Part shown: in pieces, positions 8,375 to 22,916 of the stretch
How positions within the stretch are numbered: the first letter of the stretch is position 1
Layout of the letters: each line of letters begins with the position of its first letter
DNA from: Nocardia sp. NBC_01329
GTDB lineage: Bacteria; Actinomycetota; Actinomycetes; Mycobacteriales; Mycobacteriaceae
Direction of reading: 5' to 3'
Assembly: GCF_035956715.1 (NCBI RefSeq)
Contig: NZ_CP108381.1
Coordinates: 3,690,001-3,754,000, forward strand
Length of the DNA stretch: 64,000 bases
Notes under the pieces: generated by a model
Seen by the model: the letters and a program-made list of their open reading frames with translations, nothing else
Databases searched by the model: none
Told to the model about the DNA's origin: nothing
Made by a program: the position numbers and the translations under genes

Positions 8375-11311
8375 TCACAACCACGCCGCGTCGGTATCGG
8401 TGAGAACGGCGTAGGTCCCCGATTCGGGCTCGTACCACCAGGTGAGCGGGCCGGGTCGTGGGCCGCCCGCCGCGGCGACGGCATGCGCCGAAGGCCGGAA
8501 CCATGGACTGCGTGGAATATCGTCGACGACATAGACCACGTCCGGGCGCTGATCCGGAGCCAAGGAGTGCAGGGCATCGGTGATATCGACGGGTTCGAGC
8601 CGGAATCCCGGCCGCACGCTCACCGCCGCGACCGCGAGCACCCGGTCACGAGCCGGGAGCGCGTAGGCGACCTCCATATCGACTGCGGCGATATCGTTGA
8701 GCACGTCGACGATCGGCTGGGTGAACACCGGGCCGCGGCGCGTCCGGATCACCGTGTCGATCCGGTCGACCAGCCAGTAGTCACCGTCACCGTCACGCCG
8801 GAAAAGATTCTCGGTGGGCAGCCAGGAATCCTCCGGCTCGAACACACCGCGCAACCCGCCCCGCGATAGATCCACCGTCGCCCCGGCCGAGCCGATCAGC
8901 AGCCCGACCTCGTTATCGGCACAGCGCCGGGCGTAACCGTTGTCGTCCATCTGGACCTGCCCGGACACCGGATCGTAGGCGACCAGCTCCACTCTCGCCG
9001 TCCCGGGCACCGGACGACCTTTGCAGCCGAACTTCACTCCCGGCACGTTCGCCAGCACCACATCACCCTCGATCGAGGCGTAGAACTCTAGGACCCGGGC
9101 CGGAGCGAACTGTTCGATGGTGCGCCGCCACAATCCGGCGGGCATACCGGAACCGATGAACAGGCGCACCGGATGCGCGTGCCCGGCGGGGAAGACTTCG
9201 GCGTCGAGAATATCGCGCAGCATCGTCCACGTGTAGGTCACGACGGTGACGCCGTAGCGGTGCACCTCTTCGGCGAACTGGGCCGGATCCAGGGAGCGGG
9301 CCAGCGCGATCCGGCTCCCGCCGGCGATAGCGCCACCCAGACTCACCAGCAGTCCGGACGAATGGTGCAGCGGTGCCAGGCAGTAGACCGTGTCCTTGTG
9401 GTCCAGATCGGCCGCCGAGGCGGTACCGAACGCCGACAGCGCCCACCGGTGGTTGGTGATGTATTTGATGTCGAGCCGATCGCCGACCCCGGCGACCAGA
9501 ACAAAGGCCAGCTCACGCGCGCGGCCGGGGTTCGGGCGGTACCAACTGGGCACCCGGACCCGCTCGGGATCGATCTGTTCGAGATCGACGACATCGGTAC
9601 CGGCCGGGACCGGCAGGCCCCGGGCGTCGCCGCCGCCCAGTACGAGCACCCGGGCACCCGTTGCCACGGCGTGACGGACATTCTCCGGATCCGAGACCAG
9701 GATCTTTGTCCCGGTCCGCGCCAGCGCCGTGGTCAGATCGCTCTCCGGTGCCATGAGCACCGCGACGGCACCGATACGCGACAGCGCCGCCAGGGTCACC
9801 AGTGCGCTGGGCCGAGTCTCCATCACCACGCCGACCCGGGTCGCCGGACGGATCCCGACCGATATCAACCCCCGCACCACATTGCCGATCCGGGTATCGA
9901 CGGCGGCGTTGCTGTGGACCCGGTCGTCGAAGAGGAAGCATTCACCGCGCGGCGATCGACGGGTCTGTTCGGCCATCAACCGGCCGATGGAGATGCGGGT
10001 GCCCGGTTCGATCGTACCGAGCCGGGTCAGGCGCGGCAGGGTGCGCGCGGCGCCCTCGACCACCCCGACCGAGCCGCGCAGCGTATTCGCGGCCAGATGT
10101 TCCAGGGTTCGGCCCACCTCGGCGCCCGCCTCGGCCAAGACCGCCGCGGTGTGTACCGCGCGCCGCAGCGCTGTCCGCGGCACTCCTTCGGGCACATGCT
10201 CCGACATCGGCGCGATCTCCTCGGGCAGCGGATTGCTGCCGTCGATCCAGCCCACCCAGTCCCGGACCTGCGGCCAGGTGCACCTGGTCGCCACCGAACC
10301 CGCCACTAGACCGAAATGACCCGACACCAGCTTGGATTCGTACACCTCGGCGCGCGGTGCGGCCCGGACGATCCCGCGCACAGCCGCAGGCTGCCCGATC
10401 TCGTCCACCTCGCCGACGAACGCCAGGATCGGGCACTTCAGATCGGCCAGCGAGATCGGCTGATCCCGGATGACGAAACCACCCAGCATCATCCGGTTGT
10501 GGACGACGAATTGTTTGAGCAGATCGGCCGCGGCCGGCCCCGCGTAGCCGATCCAGCCCTCGTTGGCCAGGAAGCGCCGCTGCCGTTCCTTCGGCAGCAA
10601 TGCTTCCCGGTCGTGCAACTGGCGCAGGAAATCGACCCGCGCCTTCGTGGTTTTCACCGGGTCGAGCAGCTGGAATCCGATCCGCACCATCCGATCGGTG
10701 ATGGGCAACCGCGGCACCACGTGGTCGGCGGCGAAATCCACCAGATCCGAGACTGCGGCGTGCGGCAACCCCAGCGGCATCCCGGCCACGATATCGACCG
10801 GACTGCCGAAGGTCACTATGCTCGCGATGCCCTTACCGGCCCGGAACGACGCGGTCTGGTAGGCGAACATCCCACCCTGCGAGTACCCCATCAGGTGCAC
10901 ATTCCGGCCGGTCGCCGCACACACCGTATCGATGGCGTTGTTCACCGCGAGGACGTGGTCGGCGAGGTCACGTTTCCAACCGCCCTCCTCCACTGAGGGC
11001 GAACCGAAGTCGATCACCCAGCAGTCGACACCGCCACGATGCAGGATCCCCACCGCGCCGTCGTCACCGTTGACATCCCAGATATCGGCGTTGACCATGA
11101 GCGGCGGTACGAACAGCGCGACGGGGCCGCCCGTGGGGGCGCCGGGGAAGTAGTGACGCAGGCGGTACATGGGGCGCCGCTCGGCGATCTCGAAGGGCGA
11201 GGATTCGGTATCGCGGCCCAGCCCGCCGAAGCGGATCACTTCCAGACCGTTCTGCGCCGTCGACATCACCCGCCGTGCCGACCCCGCCAGACCTCGCACA
11301 CTCAACTTCAC
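8375..11311 (-). CDS. Fusion protein: alpha/beta hydrolase plus degenerate acyl-CoA synthetase-like (AMP-binding) domain
   Basis: 978 aa in two parts. Residues about 45-375 form an alpha/beta hydrolase of the PhaC-like/lipase type with nucleophile elbow GYSQGG (S144) and a late VSGHFGLVAG His. Residues about 445-978 follow the ANL adenylating fold, with EFYASIEGD (motif A5) and conserved surrounding order. Several catalytic motifs are eroded: the phosphate-binding TSGTTG loop is replaced by AGVGDRLDIKY (about 600), the TGD of motif A7 reads PTEN, and the C-terminal catalytic lysine region reads IPRSPWFRPSAHA. The hydrolase may be active and the second domain possibly a non-adenylating acyl binder. 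Monocistronic. Confidence 0.82.
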   Translation of the reverse strand: MKLSVRGLAGSARRVMSTAQNGLEVIRFGGLGRDTESSPFEIAERRPMYRLRHYFPGAPTGGPVALFVPPLMVNADIWDVNGDDGAVGILHRGGVDCWVIDFGSPSVEEGGWKRDLADHVLAVNNAIDTVCAATGRNVHLMGYSQGGMFAYQTASFRAGKGIASIVTFGSPVDIVAGMPLGLPHAAVSDLVDFAADHVVPRLPITDRMVRIGFQLLDPVKTTKARVDFLRQLHDREALLPKERQRRFLANEGWIGYAGPAAADLLKQFVVHNRMMLGGFVIRDQPISLADLKCPILAFVGEVDEIGQPAAVRGIVRAAPRAEVYESKLVSGHFGLVAGSVATRCTWPQVRDWVGWIDGSNPLPEEIAPMSEHVPEGVPRTALRRAVHTAAVLAEAGAEVGRTLEHLAANTLRGSVGVVEGAARTLPRLTRLGTIEPGTRISIGRLMAEQTRRSPRGECFLFDDRVHSNAAVDTRIGNVVRGLISVGIRPATRVGVVMETRPSALVTLAALSRIGAVAVLMAPESDLTTALARTGTKILVSDPENVRHAVATGARVLVLGGGDARGLPVPAGTDVVDLEQIDPERVRVPSWYRPNPGRARELAFVLVAGVGDRLDIKYITNHRWALSAFGTASAADLDHKDTVYCLAPLHHSSGLLVSLGGAIAGGSRIALARSLDPAQFAEEVHRYGVTVVTYTWTMLRDILDAEVFPAGHAHPVRLFIGSGMPAGLWRRTIEQFAPARVLEFYASIEGDVVLANVPGVKFGCKGRPVPGTARVELVAYDPVSGQVQMDDNGYARRCADNEVGLLIGSAGATVDLSRGGLRGVFEPEDSWLPTENLFRRDGDGDYWLVDRIDTVIRTRRGPVFTQPIVDVLNDIAAVDMEVAYALPARDRVLAVAAVSVRPGFRLEPVDITDALHSLAPDQRPDVVYVVDDIPRSPWFRPSAHAVAAAGGPRPGPLTWWYEPESGTYAVLTDTDAAWL

Positions 11312-11468
11312 GTTCCGCTCCCAGCCCTACCTGTGGCGTGGCATACCTCACAAACCCTGCGGTATGCACCAAAGCCTGCCATATCGCACCCGGCACCCGT
11401 CGGTTCCGTTGTGACATCTACATCATGTACCCGACGCCTCGGCGGAGCTCCGCACCCGCGCCGATAGG

Positions 11469-12059
11469 GTGAAGATCGTGACCGATCCGACCCTCCCACC
11501 AGCCCATCCCGCGGCGGCCGTCGACCGGGAGACGCTGCTCGTCGAGCTCGTGGATTCCACCGGCAATACGGTCGGCTCGTGCCCGGTGGCCGAAGCCCAC
11601 CGTGCCCCCGGACTCCCGCACCGAGCCTTCTCGGTACTGATCTTCGACACCGAGGGCCGGACACTGCTGCAGCAGCGGGCGACCGGTAAGACCCGGTTCC
11701 CGGCACGCTGGTCCAATACCTGCTGCGGCCATCCGGCACCGGACGTGCCCGTGGCCGAGGCGGCCGGCGTCCGGCTGTTCGAGGAGATGGGACTCCGGGT
11801 GCCGTTGACCGAGGTCGGCGTGTACAGCTATCGAGCGGGTGATCCCCGCACCGGATTCGTCGAGGACGAATGGGATCACGTGCTGGTGGGACTGCTCGAC
11901 GGGGTACGGCCGGATCCGGATCCGGCCGAGGTCGCCGACTATCGCTGGATCGGCCCGGACGAATTGCGCGACCGGCTGCGGGAGGACCCCGACGATTTCA
12001 GCCCCTGGCTCGCCGGAGTGCTGGAGATCGCCGTCGCCGCTCCTCCGGTTCGCGCCTGA
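11469..12059 (+). CDS. idi: Isopentenyl-diphosphate delta-isomerase, type I
   Basis: 196-aa Nudix-fold enzyme interconverting IPP and DMAPP for isoprenoid (menaquinone, carotenoid, decaprenyl-phosphate) synthesis. Metal and catalytic residues are in place: HRAFSVLIF, WSNTCCGHP with the catalytic Cys, and the Nudix-box-like RLFEEMG plus EDEWDH. GTG at 11469 is used; a second GTG three codons on (11478) is also possible. It is transcribed divergently from the 978-aa fusion gene, with a 157-bp shared upstream region. Confidence 0.94.
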   Translation: MKIVTDPTLPPAHPAAAVDRETLLVELVDSTGNTVGSCPVAEAHRAPGLPHRAFSVLIFDTEGRTLLQQRATGKTRFPARWSNTCCGHPAPDVPVAEAAGVRLFEEMGLRVPLTEVGVYSYRAGDPRTGFVEDEWDHVLVGLLDGVRPDPDPAEVADYRWIGPDELRDRLREDPDDFSPWLAGVLEIAVAAPPVRA

Positions 12060-12083
12060 GCCACACGCCGATCCCGAACTCCC

Positions 12084-12121
12084 GTTGCGGCGGTGTCCGT
12101 CCCGGCGGTGTCCGTCGCAAC
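12084..12121. repeat. Two direct 14-bp repeats within a short inverted repeat
   Basis: CGGCGGTGTCCGTC occurs at 12088-12101 and 12103-12116, and the pair is flanked by GTTGCG (12084-12089) and CGCAAC (12116-12121), which can pair. It lies in the gap between the convergent idi and argH genes and could be a weak terminator or slippage product. The remainder of the 12060-12283 gap shows nothing recognisable. Confidence 0.4.
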
Positions 12122-12283
12122 GACGAATAGTTAGATGCGCATATCCAGGTAAGACAATTTCGACAGGGCGGGCGCCCGTTCGGAAGCCGGGCGCGGTTAC
12201 TGCCGCAATACACCGCATCCGAACAGGCCTGTCGCGGAACCCGGATTCTCCCGTGGATCGCGCAACACCGGCCGAGCGCGGGT

Positions 12284-13885
<1,602 letters not shown>

Positions 13886-13941
13886 TCACGACCGGACGAA
13901 CGCTCCGCCGCCGGAGTTCCAGGCGATCGCCGGACTCCGGG

Positions 13942-15144
13942 TTACTTCTGGTTCAGATCCCGCTTCGCGGCGACTTTGGAGGACAGGCCGTGGATCTGTA
14001 CGAAGCCCTTGGCCAGCGACTGGTCGAAGCTGTCGCCCTCGTCGTAGGTGGCCAGGTTGAAGTCGTAGAGCGACTGGTCGCTGCGGCGGCCGTTGACCAC
14101 GACGTTGCCGGCATGCAGCACCATCCGGATATCGCCGGATACATGCTGCTGGGTCTCCGCGACGAAGGCGTCCAGGGCCCGCTTCAACGGCGAGAACCAC
14201 AGGCCGTCGTAGGCCAGCTCGCCCCAGCGCTGTTCGACCTGCCTCTTGTAGCGGCCGAGTTCCCGCTCCAGGGTCACGCTCTCCAACGCGCGATGTGCGG
14301 TGATCAGTGCGATGGCGCCGGGGGCCTCGTAGATCTCCCGGCTCTTGATCCCGACGAGCCGGTCCTCGACCATATCGAGCCTGCCGACGCCCTGCCGGCC
14401 CGCGCGGCTGTTCAGTTCGGTGATCGCCTCCAGCACGCTGACCTGGCGGCCGTCGATGGCGACCGGCACACCGCGGTCGAAGGTGACGATCAGTTCGTCC
14501 GGCGCCTCGAAGTTGACGGTCGGGTCGGTGGTGTAGTCGTAGACGTCTTTGGTGGGGGCGTTCCAGAGATCCTCGAGGAAGCCGGTCTCGACGGCGCGAC
14601 CCCAGACGTTCTGGTCGATGGAGAACGGCGACTTCTTGGTGACGTTGATCGGGAGCTTGTTCTCCTCGGCGAAGGCGATGGCCTTCTCCCGGGTCCAGGC
14701 GTAGTCGCGGACCGGGGCGATCACGTTCAGATCGGGAGCAAGCGCGCCGATGCCGACCTCGAACCGGACCTGGTCGTTGCCCTTGCCGGTGCAGCCGTGC
14801 GCGACGGTACCGGCGCCGTGGAACTTCGCGGCCTCCACCAGATGTTTGACGATGAGTGGACGGCTGATAGCCGAGACCAGCGGGTACTCGCTCTGGTAGA
14901 GCGCGTTGGCCTGGATGGTGGGCAGGCAGTATTCGTCGGCGAACTCGTCACGGGCGTCCACCACGACCGCTTCGACGGCACCGCAGTCGAGGGCGCGCTG
15001 ACGCACCACGTTCATATCCTCGCCGCCCTGCCCCAGGTCGATGGCCACGGCCACGACCTCGGCGCCGGTCTCCTTGCCGATCCAGCTGATGGCCACGGAG
15101 GTGTCCAGCCCACCGGAGTAGGCGAGTACGACGCGATCGGACAT
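13942..15144 (-). CDS. argG: Argininosuccinate synthase
   Basis: 400 aa; ATP-dependent joining of citrulline and aspartate. The N-terminal PP-loop YSGGLDTS is at residues 8-15, followed by [12 protein letters not shown] and [13 protein letters not shown] (about 115-128). ATG 15144 gives the normal family length and is preceded by GAGGAG. It does not overlap argR but has its own upstream region containing an ARG box (15284-15317), so it is probably separately ArgR-controlled, with argH downstream on the same strand. Confidence 0.97.
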   Translation of the reverse strand: MSDRVVLAYSGGLDTSVAISWIGKETGAEVVAVAIDLGQGGEDMNVVRQRALDCGAVEAVVVDARDEFADEYCLPTIQANALYQSEYPLVSAISRPLIVKHLVEAAKFHGAGTVAHGCTGKGNDQVRFEVGIGALAPDLNVIAPVRDYAWTREKAIAFAEENKLPINVTKKSPFSIDQNVWGRAVETGFLEDLWNAPTKDVYDYTTDPTVNFEAPDELIVTFDRGVPVAIDGRQVSVLEAITELNSRAGRQGVGRLDMVEDRLVGIKSREIYEAPGAIALITAHRALESVTLERELGRYKRQVEQRWGELAYDGLWFSPLKRALDAFVAETQQHVSGDIRMVLHAGNVVVNGRRSDQSLYDFNLATYDEGDSFDQSLAKGFVQIHGLSSKVAAKRDLNQK

Positions 15145-15283
15145 GTTCTGGTGCTCCTCGGATGGCTTCGATAGTGGGTTCGATAGTGGGGATGTGCTGG
15201 TAGGTCTGCCGTGTTCGCGGGCGGCCCGCCGTCTCCAGCAGTATGCTGGCCCGCTGCCGGTCCGGCCGACCCTGCCGCTACAA

Positions 15284-15317
15284 ATGATTATGCACGATGA
15301 TGCAATCTCATTCACAA
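15284..15317. promoter_or_regulatory. ARG box upstream of argG
   Basis: Read toward argG this element contains TGAAT, TGCAT, TGCAT spaced 10 bp apart and ends in ATAATCAT; 31 of 34 bases match the element before argC. ArgR binds tandem half-sites of this kind with arginine as co-repressor, and argR is in the cluster. It lies 140 bp before the argG start; the rest of 15145-15459 shows no gene. Confidence 0.75.
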
Positions 15318-15459
15318 TCGGGGGTACCGTGGCCGCTACCTGCGCGGACATCCGTCTCACCCGAGGTCTCGATCGATGCCGAGCTCTTTCTCGCCCCCCG
15401 CCATCATGAGACGCTGGTCACACGAATGAGCCGTCGCGCGCACAAGGAGGTGGGAGACC

Positions 15460-15606
15460 GTGCAGACATTGCAGCAGTGGGCGCAGGACAATTACGAGAC
15501 GATCGGTTTCATCGTGGTCAACCTCGGCAATGCTGCCCTGACTATCGGAAAACTGAGCATCGAATTGGCCACGCCCCTCCTACAGGAGCTGGTGAACAAC
15601 CACTGA
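15460..15606 (+). CDS. Small 48-aa ORF with strong ribosome site, hydrophobic peptide
   Basis: GTG start preceded at 9 nt by a perfect AAGGAGG (15444-15450). The peptide begins MQTLQQWAQDNYETIGF, continues with a hydrophobic stretch (IVVNLGNAALTIGKLSIELA) long enough for one membrane or amphipathic helix, and ends LQELVNNH. It runs divergently from argG, with the ARG box upstream of both, and converges with argR. No function or family recognised. The strong ribosome site and clean amphipathic composition argue that it is real, but no homologue can be checked here. Confidence 0.5.
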   Translation: MQTLQQWAQDNYETIGFIVVNLGNAALTIGKLSIELATPLLQELVNNH

Positions 15607-15714
15607 GCCCGCATACGAGGGCGAGCGGTCCAGCATGGCCCGCCGGGAATACGAGCCTGCCGAAGGAATAGCCGGATCCCCGGGCTGAAGTAGCGCACGT
15701 GCAATTTCTGGGCG

Positions 15715-18378
<2,664 letters not shown>

Positions 18379-18382
<4 letters not shown>

Positions 18383-19289
18383 GCTCTGACTCCGTTTTCC
18401 TCGTCCGCCGGCAGTGTGACCATGGTCCCGATACCCTCCCCGGTGAAAAGCTCCAGTAGTACCGAATGGGGTACGCGACCGTCGATGACATGCGCACCCG
18501 ATACTCCGCCCCGGACGGCACGCAGACATGCCTCCATTTTGGGCACCATTCCCGAATCCAGCGACGGCAGCAGCTCGGCCAGCGCGTCGGTGTCGATCGC
18601 ACTGGTCAGCGACGACCGGTCGGGCCAGTCGGTGTACAGGCCCTCGACGTCGGTCAGCACTACCAGTTTCTCGGCTCCGATACCTTCGGCCAGTGCGGCG
18701 GCCGCGGTATCGGCGTTGATGTTGTGCACCACACCGTCGGCATCGGGGGCGATGGTGGAGACCACCGGGATCCGGCCCGCGCGGATGAGGTCGAGCACCG
18801 AATCCGGATGGACGTCGGTGACATCGCCGACCAGCCCGATATCGGTGGCCGAACCGTCGACGAAAACGGTACGGCGGGTGGCGGTGAACAGTCGCGCGTC
18901 CTCACCGGAGATCCCGACAGCGAACGGTCCGTGTGCGTTGATCAATCCGACCAGTTCCCTGCCGACCTGCCCGAACAGCACCATCCGCACCACATCCATC
19001 ACTTCTGGTGTGGTGACCCGGAAACCGCCGCGGAACTCCCCGGACATACCGAGACGTTTCAGCATGGCCGAGATCTGCGGACCACCCCCGTGCACGACCA
19101 CCGGATGCACGCCCACGGTGCGCAGGAAAGCCATATCGGCGGCGAACGCCCGCTTGAGCCCGTCGTCGACCATGGCGTTGCCGCCGTATTTGACGACGAC
19201 GATCTTGTCCCGGAATTTCTGCAGCCAGGGCAGGGCACCGGCGAGAATATGCGCTTTGTCCAGCGCGGACAGTTCGTGCAGCGCTTCGG

Positions 19290-19293
<4 letters not shown>
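18379..19293 (-). CDS. argB: Acetylglutamate kinase
   Basis: 304-aa amino-acid kinase phosphorylating N-acetylglutamate. Motifs VVKYGGNAM (ATP site), VHGGGPQI (substrate site) and [13 protein letters not shown] are intact, and the arginine-sensitive N-terminal helix region ([20 protein letters not shown]) is present, consistent with feedback inhibition. Overlaps argJ and argD by 4 bp. Confidence 0.97.
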
Positions 19294-21605
<2,312 letters not shown>

Positions 21606-21745
21606 ATCGGTCCGCACCGCCTCGCAACACCCACCCCGACGCACCGAACGTCAGCAACGAATTCGATGCCGGCCACCGGCCGCCGATCGCGAACCTCCGC
21701 CCGGCGGCTCGCGCCGGCGCTTGCGCCGTGGAGATCGGCTAGTAT

Positions 21746-21761
21746 TAGAACATGCGTTCGA
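21746..21761. promoter_or_regulatory. Probable LexA (SOS) box overlapping a start codon
   Basis: The 16-mer has the core GAAC-ATGC-GTTC with the flanks of the actinobacterial SOS box; it matches the mycobacterial consensus TCGAAC-N4-GTTCGA except for one base in the left flank and one in the spacer. It covers the ATG at 21752 of the small gene that follows. Confidence 0.55.
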
Positions 21762-22021
21762 ACAACAGCTTCCGGGACCGGCTCAGCACCCTGGAGCAAG
21801 CGGTCGAAGCACTGCTCACCTGCGAGCTCACCGCGATATCCGATATCGAACTGAGCGAGTCGACAGCCCGGCTGGAATCACGAACACGCAATCTCGCGGG
21901 TCTCACGATCCGGCTCACGCACGAGCGCCACCGCCGGAATACCCCGCACCCCAGCGCACTCTCCGGCGAACCGACCACACCAGAACTCTCGGGCCCGACC
22001 GAAACGGACCCGTGCTGGTGA
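21752..22021 (+). CDS. Short DUF222/13E12-like N-terminal fragment (89 aa)
   Basis: 89 aa. The helical stretch LEQAVEALLTCELTAISDIELSESTARLESRTRNL resembles the N-terminal repeat of DUF222 (13E12) HNH-endonuclease proteins, but the protein stops after a Pro/Thr-rich tail and has no HNH domain. In M. tuberculosis several 13E12 genes carry LexA boxes, and a matching box overlaps this start codon. It may be the stump of a deleted mobile gene or a small independent protein. The similarity is by eye and weak. Confidence 0.45.
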   Translation: MRSNNSFRDRLSTLEQAVEALLTCELTAISDIELSESTARLESRTRNLAGLTIRLTHERHRRNTPHPSALSGEPTTPELSGPTETDPCW

Positions 22022-22113
22022 ACCGCACCTCGGCACTCGCCTTACCCGAGACGATCGGGCATTTTTTCCGGTGCCCCCAGCATCGTGGCCCGAGGAGCGA
22101 CCGTGACCGCGAC

Positions 22114-22281
22114 CATTCGATCCGGGTGGCCATCCTCACCGGGCCGGCACCGGCGTTCAGTGCCGGCGGGAATGTCGAACTCTCGGCCGCGATGCAGGCC
22201 GTCACCCATCACACCGGCGACCGCGACGAGGCGGTCGCCGCGATGCCGGAGCGGCGCGCGCCCCGCTTCACCGGAAACTGA
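22114..22281 (+). pseudogene. Remnant of enoyl-CoA hydratase/isomerase
   Basis: In one frame the stretch SIRVAILTGPAPAFSAGGNVE matches the crotonase oxyanion-hole segment (VxxLTGxGxAFxAGGD), and it runs directly into TGDRDEAVAAMPERRAPRFTGN, which resembles the C-terminal end of the same family (EAVxAFxEKRxPxFxG). About 150 middle residues are missing, so this is an internally deleted fragment. No intact start is seen. Confidence 0.6.
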
Positions 22282-22303
22282 TGTAGGCAGGATCCGCGAT
22301 CCG

Positions 22304-22795
22304 CTACTGCTTCTCGACCACTCGCTCCCCTTCACCCGGTTTCCAGATGGTGACCTTCAGCAGGTCGTCGGCGACCTCCACCGACGACGCCGAGGTGAGG
22401 TCGGCGACGAAGAAATGGTCGAACGGCTGGTTCCGCAGATCCAGGCCGCTGTCCTCGTACAGGTACTCGGCGAAACGCGCGTGCAGCGCGGTATCCGGAT
22501 CGTCGACCACCACGCCGAACAGTTTCGCGTCGCCCTCGGCCACCATCGTGTCCTCGGTCGCAGTGTGCAGGCAGAAGCGGGGATCACGGACGAGATCCCG
22601 GAACTTGGTGGTGCCCGGCATCCCGAGAATCACCAGTTTCTCTTCGAAGATCAGCGGCTCCACCGGACTGATCCGGGGGAATCCGTCCGAGCGCAGCGTG
22701 GCGAGCATGCACAGATTGCTCGTCGCGGTGTGGCGACGACGGAAGATCTCGCTGATCCGCGGCGCCTCGGCGGTGAATTCACTCCATGTCGTCAT
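22304..22795 (-). CDS. Pyridoxamine 5'-phosphate oxidase fold protein
   Basis: 163 aa, FMN/F420-type split-barrel protein. The order TSNLCMLATLRSDGFPRISPVEPLIFEEKLVI, then TTKFRDLVRDPRFCLHTA, is typical of general-stress-type PNPOx-like proteins. The ATG at 22795 is chosen; longer frames lack homology. It stands alone beside ppc. Substrate and cofactor cannot be assigned. Confidence 0.8.
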   Translation of the reverse strand: MTTWSEFTAEAPRISEIFRRRHTATSNLCMLATLRSDGFPRISPVEPLIFEEKLVILGMPGTTKFRDLVRDPRFCLHTATEDTMVAEGDAKLFGVVVDDPDTALHARFAEYLYEDSGLDLRNQPFDHFFVADLTSASSVEVADDLLKVTIWKPGEGERVVEKQ

Positions 22796-22916
22796 ACAGG
22801 CGACGTTACGACTTCCACCGTGGTCGCAGGCCGGGACGACCCGGATCGAGACCGAAGGCCCGACGGGCACCCGAACCGGGAACTGCCTGCCGTACCCACG
22901 AAGGCGCGAACCGGTG

